Source: DASQDN01 sp035630195
Lineage (GTDB): Bacteria; Acidobacteriota; Terriglobia; Bryobacterales; Bryobacteraceae
Length of the DNA stretch: 6,120 bases
Assembly (NCBI GenBank): GCA_035630195.1
Contig: DASQLD010000251.1
Coordinates: forward strand, 1-6,120
Reading direction: 5' to 3'
Shown here: positions 1 through 4,704 of the stretch, piece after piece
How positions within the stretch are numbered: the first letter of the stretch is position 1
Layout of the letters: the number at the start of each line of letters is the position of its first letter
Translations under genes and position numbers: made by a program
The notes under the pieces: model-generated
Database searches by the model: none
What the model saw: only the letters and a program-made list of their open reading frames with translations
Told to the model about the DNA's origin: nothing

Positions 1-357
1 AGCCGGCTTCCCCGCGTACCGGATCTCTGAAAATTCGATGTCTGTCATGACTCCCGACCGTCGCCATAAACGGGCGTAGAAGAAGACAGTCAGCATTCCG
101 CTGAAAACGAAGTTCCACCACAGCCAGTTACCGGCGATGCCTCTTGTGGCGACAAGACCTGTGACGACTAGTGGCGTATCGGCTGCAAATGTGGTCGCGA
201 CCATCGAAGTGCCGGCGAGCCACCAGGGAACGTTTCTCCCTGATAGGAAGAACTCGCTCACGCTCTTCCCGGCACGAGCCTTGTAGTAAAAACCGATGCC
301 GATGTTGAGCGCGAAATACAGAGCCACTACCAGCCAGTCGATTGTCGTAAGCTGCAT
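1..357 (-). CDS. Sodium:solute symporter (SSS family), N-terminal part, cut by window edge
   Basis: This is the first 119 codons of a sodium-coupled solute transporter of the inner membrane; the rest lies beyond position 1. Translation from the ATG at 357-355 begins MQLTTIDWLVVALYF, giving a hydrophobic first helix (about residues 6-24), then the typical SSS loop SEFFLSGRNVPWW (34-46), a second helix region (about 46-70) with TTFAADTPL, and a third (about 78-96). The loop 'FFLSGRNVPWWLAGTSMVATTFAAD' pattern is characteristic of SSS/SGLT-fold proteins. Substrate cannot be told from this part. It is divergent from the cold-shock gene and is not close in sequence to the second SSS gene at 3106. 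No Shine-Dalgarno precedes the ATG; a -10 box lies only 7 nt upstream, so initiation is probably leaderless. The start agrees with the normal beginning of helix 1 in the family. Family call is firm, substrate unknown. Confidence 0.9.
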   Translation of the reverse strand, partial: MQLTTIDWLVVALYFALNIGIGFYYKARAGKSVSEFFLSGRNVPWWLAGTSMVATTFAADTPLVVTGLVATRGIAGNWLWWNFVFSGMLTVFFYARLWRRSGVMTDIEFSEIRYAGKPA

Positions 358-364
358 TCGCTGA

Positions 365-395
365 ATTATACAGGCGTGAGCAAATGACCTGTCAA
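365..395 (-). promoter_or_regulatory. Sigma70-type promoter of the divergent symporter gene, leaderless
   Basis: On the minus strand there is a perfect TTGACA (395-390) and a perfect TATAAT (370-365), separated by 19 nt, which is longer than the usual 16-18. The -10 box ends 7 nt before the ATG at 357, so the expected transcription start is at about 358-357 and the transcript would have zero to two leader bases. The absence of a Shine-Dalgarno fits this. Confidence 0.7.
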
Positions 396-409
396 AAAAA
401 ACAATCTGT

Positions 410-426
410 CCTTAACATGTTTAAGG
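410..426. repeat. Inverted repeat in divergent intergenic region, possible operator
   Basis: CCTTAA (410-415) and TTAAGG (421-426) are perfect inverted arms around a 5-nt centre (CATGT). The site lies about 15 bp upstream of the -35 box of the minus-strand symporter and about 50 bp upstream of the candidate cold-shock promoter, a position suited to a regulator of either gene. No specific regulator family is recognised for it. Confidence 0.4.
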
Positions 427-478
427 CAGATGCAGATCATACGTACTGACAAATCACTTCCACGTGCCCGCAAACCTA

Positions 479-487
479 TGGTATTCT
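479..487 (+). promoter_or_regulatory. Candidate extended -10 promoter of the cold-shock gene
   Basis: TGgTATTCT matches an extended -10 (TGn plus 4 of 6 bases of TATAAT). No convincing -35 is seen at the right distance. Transcription would start near 494, giving a leader of about 40 nt that contains the perfect 10-bp palindrome ACAGCGCTGT (492-501). Weak, inferred from motif and position only. Confidence 0.35.
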
Positions 488-535
488 GCCGACAGCGCTG
501 TAGCGCTCAGTTTACAAACAGAAGGATTTGGGTAC

Positions 536-742
536 ATGAAGGAAACCGGTGTAGTTAAGTGGTTCAACGCTGCGAAGGGCTTCGGCTTCATTCAGCGGGA
601 AAACGGGGAAGACGTATTTGTACATTTTTCGGCGATCCAGAACTCTGGCTATCGCACGCTAAATGAAGGCGCCAAGGTGTCATTTTTGGTAAAACAGGGA
701 CCGAAAGGGTTGCAAGCCGAAGAGGTAGCGACACTAGCTTGA
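536..742 (+). CDS. Cold-shock domain protein (CspA family)
   Basis: A 68-residue single-domain cold-shock protein, the usual length of CspA-type RNA chaperones, which bind single-stranded RNA and DNA in the cytoplasm and melt mRNA secondary structure. The sequence begins MKETGVVKWFNAAKGFGFI and carries RNP1 KGFGFI (14-19) and RNP2 VFVHF (27-31), with the conserved aromatic residues W9, F16, F18, F28 and H30. The C-terminal strand VSFLVKQGPKGLQAEEV is also typical. The reading frame is open back to a GTG at 464, but the 24 extra residues are not part of the family, and an AAGGA (522-526) sits 9 nt before the ATG at 536, so that start is chosen. It is a single-gene unit with its own terminator downstream. 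Family assignment is certain; whether it is cold-induced cannot be told. Confidence 0.96.
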   Translation: MKETGVVKWFNAAKGFGFIQRENGEDVFVHFSAIQNSGYRTLNEGAKVSFLVKQGPKGLQAEEVATLA

Positions 743-748
743 ACCGGG

Positions 749-764
749 GCCGGCTCGATCCGGC
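749..764 (+). other. Small GC hairpin just after the cold-shock stop codon
   Basis: GCCGG (749-753) pairs with CCGGC (760-764) across a 6-nt loop, starting 7 nt after the stop codon. There is no U-tract, so it is not a terminator itself; it could stabilise the 3' end of the mRNA ahead of the true terminator. Minor structure, possibly incidental. Confidence 0.3.
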
Positions 765-787
765 AGATCACAGTTTGTTTGGAAACG

Positions 788-822
788 AGGCTCGGACTAT
801 GGTTCCGGGCCTTTTCGTTTTG
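788..822 (+). terminator. Rho-independent terminator of the cold-shock gene
   Basis: AGGCTCGGA (788-796) pairs with TCCGGGCCT (804-812) in nine base pairs with one T-G wobble, around a 7-nt loop. It is followed directly by TTTTCGTTTTGTT. It ends 14 nt before the -35 box of the perR promoter and separates the cold-shock unit from the peroxide cluster. Confidence 0.85.
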
Positions 823-835
823 TTCTTTCAAGGGC

Positions 836-864
836 TTGACAGTTGGATAATAATTATTAAACAA
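836..864 (+). promoter_or_regulatory. Promoter region with Fur/PerR-type operator upstream of perR
   Basis: A perfect TTGACA (-35) lies at 836-841. Directly downstream is the perfect 12-bp palindrome TAATAATTATTA (848-859), which extends as a dyad TTG...CAA to 843-864 with two mismatched pairs. Read as a 7-1-7 box at 845-859 (GGATAATAATTATTA), it matches the established Fur/PerR consensus TGATAATnATTATCA at 12 of 14 fixed positions. The -10 is not clear: AACAAT (860-865) has an 18-nt spacer; GATAAT (846-851) would lack a good -35. In either case the operator covers the RNA polymerase site, so autorepression by the product of the next gene is the natural reading. Confidence 0.75.
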
Positions 865-876
865 TAGAAGTTGTTG

Positions 877-1320
877 ATGCTGAAGCAGAAGACTACGCCT
901 GAAAGCTTCCGCGAGTTGTGTATACGCCATGGCTTAGCTGTTACTCACCAGCGGCAGGTAATCTACGACAGTCTGAGTTACATGGAGGGGCATCCGAGTC
1001 CGGAAGCTGTCTACGCGATCGTCAAAGAGCGAATTCCTTCCATTTCGCTCGCGACGGTGTACAAGAATCTCAAGACATTCGAGGAGCACGGGTTGATTCG
1101 AGAGGTGAGTCCTCATCACCGGTCGGCTCGCTTCGAAACGAACTCGACACCACATCATCATCTGGTTTGCCTGCGTTGCAAGGCTATCGTGGACGTGCCT
1201 GCAAACGAGGTAGAGCCCGTTCGTCTGAAGAAGCGCGCCCCTGGCGGATTTCTAATTCAACGCTATAGCGTTGAAATGCTCGGTCATTGTGGCGAATGCG
1301 CAAAGCAACTCGAATCGTAA
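877..1320 (+). CDS. perR: PerR-like peroxide-sensing repressor (Fur family)
   Basis: A 147-residue Fur-family metal-dependent DNA-binding repressor, of normal family length. The N-terminal winged helix contains LAVTHQRQVIYDSL (20-33) and the recognition region SLATVYKNLKTFEEHGLI (57-74). The C-terminal dimerisation domain has a structural zinc site of two CxxC pairs, C98/C101 and C138/C141. The regulatory metal site aligns with Bacillus PerR as H39, E87, H93, H95 and D106. D106 corresponds to Asp104, which is the residue tied to peroxide sensing, whereas Fur usually has Glu there; E87 replaces the PerR Asp85 and is more Fur-like. Its position directly ahead of ahpC-ahpD supports a peroxide role. 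In-frame TTG codons at 871 and 874 are alternative starts; the ATG at 877 is preferred because GAAG (867-870) sits 6 nt upstream. Likely autoregulated from the operator at 843-864. Confidence 0.85.
   Translation: MLKQKTTPESFRELCIRHGLAVTHQRQVIYDSLSYMEGHPSPEAVYAIVKERIPSISLATVYKNLKTFEEHGLIREVSPHHRSARFETNSTPHHHLVCLRCKAIVDVPANEVEPVRLKKRAPGGFLIQRYSVEMLGHCGECAKQLES
1256..1275. repeat. Perfect 20-bp palindrome within the 3' end of perR
   Basis: TTCAACGCTATAGCGTTGAA is its own reverse complement over all 20 bases. It lies inside the perR coding sequence (codons 127-133) and about 84 nt before the ahpC start. In RNA it would make a stem of up to 8 pairs; in DNA it is a symmetric protein-binding candidate. 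It does not resemble the AT-rich PerR box. Confidence 0.6.
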
Positions 1321-1358
1321 AGCGTTTTTTAATCATCAACTAACAAAAAGGAGAAACA

Positions 1359-1895
1359 ATGTTAGGAGTCGGAGATAATTTCCCCGAGTTTAAAGTTAAG
1401 GCGACTGTCGGTATCGACAAGAACAACGCCTTCAAGGATCTGACACACGAAAGTTATCCCAACAAGTGGAAGGTCTACTTCTTTTGGCCGAAGGACTTCA
1501 CCTTTGTCTGCCCCACCGAGATCGCTGGCTTCGGTAAGCTGAATGGACAATTCCTTGACCGTGATACCCAGGTGATCGGAGGGAGCACGGATTCCGAATT
1601 CGTGCACATGGCATGGCGTCAGAACCACGATGATCTTAGAAATCTGCCCTTCCCGATGCTCGCGGACGTGAAGCGCGAACTCTCCGACGAGCTTGGAATT
1701 CTCGATCCAAACGAGGGTGTTTGTCAGCGCGCCACGTTCATTGTGGATCCCGATAACATCATTCGTCACGTGTCGGTGAATGATCTGAGCGTTGGACGTA
1801 ACGTCGATGAAGTCCTGCGCGTTCTTGATGCCCTTCAGACAGACGAACTTTGTCCCTGCAATTGGCAAAAGGGCCAAGAGACTCTGCACGTTTAG
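1359..1895 (+). CDS. ahpC: Alkyl hydroperoxide reductase / peroxiredoxin AhpC (mycobacterial type)
   Basis: A 178-residue cytoplasmic peroxiredoxin that reduces H2O2, organic peroxides and probably peroxynitrite. The thioredoxin-fold core shows FFWPKDFTFVCPTE (41-54), with the PxxxTxxC signature P44, T48 and peroxidatic C51, and the conserved R124. The C-terminal DELCPCNW (163-169) holds two cysteines, C165 and C167, matching the Cys174/Cys176 pair of Mycobacterium tuberculosis AhpC, the form that is reduced by AhpD. The stretch SVGRNVDEVLRVLDALQ is nearly identical to that protein from memory. The protein ends soon after the CPC motif, so the C-terminal tail is shorter. An extra cysteine, C122, is present. 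The start is fixed by AAGGAG (1348-1353) 5 nt upstream, the strongest ribosome site in the window. It follows perR by 38 nt and precedes ahpD by 104 nt. Confidence 0.95.
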   Translation: MLGVGDNFPEFKVKATVGIDKNNAFKDLTHESYPNKWKVYFFWPKDFTFVCPTEIAGFGKLNGQFLDRDTQVIGGSTDSEFVHMAWRQNHDDLRNLPFPMLADVKRELSDELGILDPNEGVCQRATFIVDPDNIIRHVSVNDLSVGRNVDEVLRVLDALQTDELCPCNWQKGQETLHV

Positions 1896-1901
1896 TCTGG
1901 T

Positions 1902-1937
1902 CGCGTCAGGAGCACAGTACGCGTCAGGAGCACAGTA
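1902..1937 (+). repeat. Perfect tandem duplication of an 18-bp unit after ahpC
   Basis: CGCGTCAGGAGCACAGTA occurs at 1902-1919 and again, with no gap, at 1920-1937. Each copy contains AGGAG, a Shine-Dalgarno-like core; only the second copy is placed 8 nt before an ATG (1939). There are two units and no spacers, so this is a tandem duplication, not a CRISPR array. Confidence 0.95.
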
Positions 1938-1938
1938 A

Positions 1939-1989
1939 ATGAGGCGTGCGGAAGCCGACGAAAGGTCTCCGCGCGCCTTTCTTGTCTAA
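1939..1989 (+). CDS. Possible 16-residue leader peptide ORF before ahpD
   Basis: An ATG at 1939 preceded by AGGAG (1926-1930) at an 8-nt distance opens a 16-codon frame, MRRAEADERSPRAFLV, ending at TAA 1987-1989. The stop directly abuts the Shine-Dalgarno GAGGAG (1990-1995) of ahpD. The ORF lies entirely over the terminator-like hairpin at 1942-1978, so translating ribosomes would open that hairpin. The peptide has four arginines and no recognisable family. It could be a real leader peptide coupling ahpC and ahpD expression, or an accident of a good ribosome site created by the tandem duplication. No homology can be checked here. Confidence 0.35.
   Translation: MRRAEADERSPRAFLV
1942..1983 (+). 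terminator. Terminator-like hairpin between ahpC and ahpD (attenuator candidate)
   Basis: AGGCGTGCGGA (1942-1952) pairs with TCCGCGCGCCT (1968-1978) in eleven base pairs with one T-G wobble, around a 15-nt loop, followed by a short T-rich tail TTTCTT (1978-1983). The stem is strong but the tail is interrupted, so partial termination is likely. It would let ahpC be made in excess of ahpD, as the peroxidase is normally needed in larger amounts. Confidence 0.65.
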
Positions 1990-1999
1990 GAGGAGAATC

Positions 2000-2521
2000 A
2001 TGTCAGTCGAAAACTTCCTGGAAACCGTCCCGGCGTACGCCAAAGACTTGAAGTTGAATTTGAGCGCAGTGCTTCGCCAAACCGAACTCACGCCGCAACA
2101 ACTATGGGGCACCGCCCTTGCCTGTGCCATTGCGTCTAGAAATCCCGCAGTATTAGGCGCTATCACAGCCGAGTCCCAATCTCACCTCTCGCCGGAGGCG
2201 GCCGAGGCTGCTCGAACAGCAGCGGCGATTATGTCGATGAACAACGTTTACTATCGATTCCTGCATCTCACTGATAACTCGAAGTATAAAGAGATCCCAG
2301 CGCGTCTACGTATGCAGGGTATTCGGACTCATGGGGTGGACCATGCTGATTTCGAACTGTGGTGCACCGCGGTCTCCGCAATCAACAACTGCCAAACTTG
2401 TGTGGCATCGCACGAAAAGGTATTGCGAGAAAAAGGGATAACGGAAGAGCAGGTAGCTGCGGCGGTTCGTATTGCCGCGGTCATTCACGCGACTGCGGTA
2501 GTGTTCGACGCGGCTGCTTAG
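2000..2521 (+). CDS. ahpD: Alkyl hydroperoxidase AhpD (AhpC-reducing CxxC protein)
   Basis: A 173-residue all-helical cytoplasmic protein of the AhpD/CMD family that passes electrons to AhpC; in mycobacteria it does so from dihydrolipoamide-bearing enzymes. It aligns along its whole length with M. tuberculosis AhpD, for example YAKDLKLNLS (13-22), QLWGTALA (34-41), IMSMNNVYYR (77-86) and FELWCTAVSAIN (118-129). The active site shows E119, C131-Q-T-C134 and H138, matching Glu118, Cys130, Cys133 and His137. The relay residue His132 of the mycobacterial enzyme is replaced by T133. An open frame extends upstream to a GTG at 1946, but the ATG at 2000 starts at the family's usual N-terminus and has GAGGAG (1990-1995) 4 nt before it. 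Located downstream of its partner ahpC, with a hairpin between them. Confidence 0.95.
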   Translation: MSVENFLETVPAYAKDLKLNLSAVLRQTELTPQQLWGTALACAIASRNPAVLGAITAESQSHLSPEAAEAARTAAAIMSMNNVYYRFLHLTDNSKYKEIPARLRMQGIRTHGVDHADFELWCTAVSAINNCQTCVASHEKVLREKGITEEQVAAAVRIAAVIHATAVVFDAAA

Positions 2522-2546
2522 CGCTTCCTCCCTAAGGAGAGAAGCG
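2522..2546 (+). promoter_or_regulatory. RNA hairpin sequestering the Shine-Dalgarno of the stress-protein gene
   Basis: CGCTTC pairs with GAAGCG (2522-2527 with 2541-2546) and CTCC with GGAG (2528-2531 with 2536-2539), a ten-pair stem with a single bulged A at 2540 and a 4-nt loop CTAA. GGAG is the Shine-Dalgarno core of the gene starting at 2549. The stem begins at the base after the ahpD stop codon, so ribosomes finishing ahpD would melt it and free the site. Structure is seen in the sequence; the control role is inferred. Confidence 0.65.
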
Positions 2547-2548
2547 AA

Positions 2549-3043
2549 ATGAACGATGACATTCAGAAACTCCGCGAACTAATCAAAGATATCGATATCG
2601 GGATGCTTACGACCGTACAACCGGACGGCACTCTGCACAGCCGGCCGATGTCAAACCAGAGTTCTGTATCCAACTTCGATGGCACGCTGTGGTTCTTTAC
2701 AGACGCGGAGTCGACCAAGGTCCACGAGGTTGAAGGCGACAGCCATGTGAACGTCAGCTACTCCGATCCGGCGAACCAGAACTATATTTCGGTCAGCGGC
2801 CGCGCCTCCGTTGTGCGAGATCGCGCAAAGATGGAAGAGCTTTGGACCGTATTCCATAAGGCTTGGTTTCCAAAAGGCCTGGACGATCCGAACATAGCGC
2901 TGCTGCGCGTTGACGTAGACAAAGCCGAGTATTGGGATGCGCCATCCGGCAAGCTTCTCCAGATGATCGGCTTTGCCAAAGCTATACTCACCGGTAAGCC
3001 ATACGGTGACGAAGCCATGGAACGCAAAAAAGTCGATCTATAG
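2549..3043 (+). CDS. General stress protein 26-like FMN-binding protein (pyridoxamine 5'-phosphate oxidase fold)
   Basis: A 164-residue protein of the pyridoxamine-phosphate-oxidase-like split barrel, in the general-stress-protein-26 group. Family members bind FMN or FAD as dimers, but most have no proven reaction, and this is not expected to be a true PdxH. Visible hallmarks are IGMLTTVQPDGTLHSRPM (17-34), LWFFTD (47-52), HVNVSYSD (66-73), YISVSGRASV (79-88), the region KAWFPKGLDDPNIALLRVD (104-122) and EYWD (127-130). It follows ahpD by 27 nt and probably shares its transcript, which suggests a flavin-dependent or redox role in peroxide stress. Its AAGGAG (2534-2539) lies 9 nt before the ATG but is folded into a hairpin, pointing to translational coupling with ahpD. 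Fold and family are confident; the biochemical role is unknown. Confidence 0.85.
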   Translation: MNDDIQKLRELIKDIDIGMLTTVQPDGTLHSRPMSNQSSVSNFDGTLWFFTDAESTKVHEVEGDSHVNVSYSDPANQNYISVSGRASVVRDRAKMEELWTVFHKAWFPKGLDDPNIALLRVDVDKAEYWDAPSGKLLQMIGFAKAILTGKPYGDEAMERKKVDL

Positions 3044-3048
3044 AATTC

Positions 3049-3076
3049 AAAAAGGGCCCGTCCCTGCGGCGGGCCC
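3049..3076 (-). terminator. GC-rich hairpin at the end of the peroxide cluster; U-tract on the minus strand
   Basis: GGGCCCG (3054-3060) pairs with CGGGCCC (3070-3076) over a 9-nt loop, starting 11 nt after the stress-protein stop codon. On the plus strand an A5 run precedes it and no T-run follows, so for the ahp transcript it would at best be a weak or 3'-protective hairpin. Read on the minus strand it is a textbook intrinsic terminator with TTTTTG (3053-3048). No gene on the minus strand is recognised that would need it, apart from antisense transcription out of the symporter. Confidence 0.65.
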
Positions 3077-3105
3077 GATCCGCGATACGATGACAACTCC
3101 GAGCA

Positions 3106-4674
3106 ATGTTAGACACCTCGATTGTTGTCTTATACTTTCTGATCGTCTTCGCGATCGGCTTTTATCATTCGCGGCGTGAAAGAACGTCCTCCGATTATTT
3201 TCTCGCTGGCCAGAATGTAGGTTGGTTCGCAGTTGGGGCTTCCCTTTTCGCTACGAATATCTCGAGCGAACACTTCATAGGCTTGGCGGGTTCAGGTGCG
3301 TCCACCGGGCTAGCTGTAGGTTGCTATGAATGGTCGGCGAGTTTTTGCCTGTTTCTACTTGGATGGCTGTTCGTTCCGCATTACTTGCAAACGCGTGTTT
3401 TCACGATGCCGGAGTTTCTCGAGAAGCGATTTAGTCCAGGTTGCCGGTGGTATCTGACTTGGGTCTCGATCTTCGCGTATATCTTCACCAAGATCTCAGT
3501 ATCCCTGTTCGCGGGCGGAATATTGATTCGTGAGATTGTCGGTTGGGATTATATGACTTCAGCGATCCTGCTGGTGGTCGCTACTGGCATATACACGGTG
3601 GCGGGCGGGCTGGCCGCCGTAATCTATACCGACCTGTTCCAGGCGTTCGTCCTAATCGGCGGCGCCGTCGTGCTGACTGTCTTCGGGTTGAACGAAGTCG
3701 GCGGGTTCGAAGGCTTGAGGGCCGCGTTGCCTCCAGACTATTTCCACATGATCAAGCCCAACAGCGATGCGGCCTATCCATGGCTCGGCACTACTGTGGG
3801 TACGCTGATTCTGGGCACCTGGTATTGGTGTACTGATCAAGTGATCGTGCAAAAAACGCTCAGCGCTAAGGGTATCCCCGACGCGCGGAAGGGAGCGTTC
3901 TTCTGCGCGGCCTTAAAGATCACACCTGTCTTCATCATGGTGCTGCCCGGTTTGATCGCGAAGACGTTATGGCCCACCGACGTAACCGGCGACAATGCCT
4001 ATCCACTCCTCGTTAAGCGACTGATGCCGGCAGGTTTGTCGGGATTGATGGTCGCGGCACTGCTTGCCGCCCTGATGTCGTCTTTGAGTTCGGTCTTCAA
4101 CTCCTGCTCGACACTGATCACCATGGACGTCTACAAAAAATGGCGACCCGCTGCGAGCGAGAAGCGCCTTGTCTTTGTTGGCCGAGTGACAACGGCGGGA
4201 ATCGTTGTGATCAGCGTTCTGTGGATTCCGTTCATACGGAACCTCAACAGCGAGGTGTATCAGTACCTGCAGAGCGTTCAGGCTTATGTTGGCGCGCCTA
4301 TCACAGCTACGTTTCTTGTAGGAATTTTGTGGCGCGGCGCCACCGCTCCGGCTGCTTTGACAACGCTGCTTACCGGAGGAGTCATCGGCGGATCACGGTT
4401 CCTTATGGACATTCTTCACAACGCGATGAAGATGGACTTGGGCCCGCTCAACGGGATTGTCGAGTACAGTTTTCTGAACTTCAGCGTATGGGTTTTCACG
4501 TTTTGTGTTCTGTTGATGATCGTTGTGAGTCATCTTACGGCTGAGCGGCAAGCGGGCGAGCGCGTGCCCTCCGAACTGCGGGTCGGGCGTTTTGTGCCCG
4601 GTTCTTTCCCGGAAGTCGCATTCACCGCAGTCGTCGGCGTTGCGATCCTCGGGCTCTGGTTCCACTTTCGCTGA
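3106..4674 (+). CDS. SGLT-type sodium/sugar symporter (SSS family)
   Basis: A 522-residue inner-membrane protein with about 13-14 hydrophobic helices, the normal size for SGLT-group symporters, which couple sodium entry to sugar uptake. It follows human SGLT1 and Vibrio vSGLT closely in NISSEHFIGLAGSGA (51-65), GWLFVP (86-91), WYWCTDQVIVQKTLSAK (239-255) and SSVFNSCSTLITMDVY (328-343). Residues aligning with the sugar site of SGLT1 are all kept: N51, H56, E75, Y240, W241, K271 and Q389. The Na2 sodium site is kept as A322, S325 and S326. The start at 3106 places helix 1 at residues 4-20 as in the family; no Shine-Dalgarno is visible. The galactonate dehydratase gene follows after 30 nt, so the substrate is probably galactose, another hexose, or a sugar acid derived from it. 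Family is certain, substrate inferred. Confidence 0.92.
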   Translation: MLDTSIVVLYFLIVFAIGFYHSRRERTSSDYFLAGQNVGWFAVGASLFATNISSEHFIGLAGSGASTGLAVGCYEWSASFCLFLLGWLFVPHYLQTRVFTMPEFLEKRFSPGCRWYLTWVSIFAYIFTKISVSLFAGGILIREIVGWDYMTSAILLVVATGIYTVAGGLAAVIYTDLFQAFVLIGGAVVLTVFGLNEVGGFEGLRAALPPDYFHMIKPNSDAAYPWLGTTVGTLILGTWYWCTDQVIVQKTLSAKGIPDARKGAFFCAALKITPVFIMVLPGLIAKTLWPTDVTGDNAYPLLVKRLMPAGLSGLMVAALLAALMSSLSSVFNSCSTLITMDVYKKWRPAASEKRLVFVGRVTTAGIVVISVLWIPFIRNLNSEVYQYLQSVQAYVGAPITATFLVGILWRGATAPAALTTLLTGGVIGGSRFLMDILHNAMKMDLGPLNGIVEYSFLNFSVWVFTFCVLLMIVVSHLTAERQAGERVPSELRVGRFVPGSFPEVAFTAVVGVAILGLWFHFR

Positions 4675-4704
4675 GCCATTGAATGAGTGTGATAGATTGA
4701 CCGC

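Noticed and set aside
464..535. An N-terminal extension of the cold-shock protein from GTG 464
   Set aside because: The 24 extra residues do not fit the family and the proposed promoter and Shine-Dalgarno both lie inside this stretch.
1324..1332. T6 run after perR as an intrinsic terminator
   Set aside because: No stable stem could be drawn just upstream of the run, so perR-ahpC read-through is assumed.
1362..1889. A 175-codon open frame antisense to ahpC
   Set aside because: It mirrors ahpC almost end to end, its translation resembles no family, and ahpC is unmistakable; it is a codon-bias shadow.
1902..1937. A minimal CRISPR array
   Set aside because: The two 18-bp copies abut with no spacer and there are no cas genes; it is a tandem duplication.
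1946..1999. An N-terminal extension of AhpD from GTG 1946
   Set aside because: The ATG at 2000 matches the family N-terminus and has GAGGAG upstream; the extension runs over the hairpin and the 16-codon ORF.
3084..3105. A -10-like TACGAT close to the SGLT-type symporter start
   Set aside because: It matches only 4 of 6 bases and no -35 is found at 16-18 nt upstream, where the GC hairpin lies.
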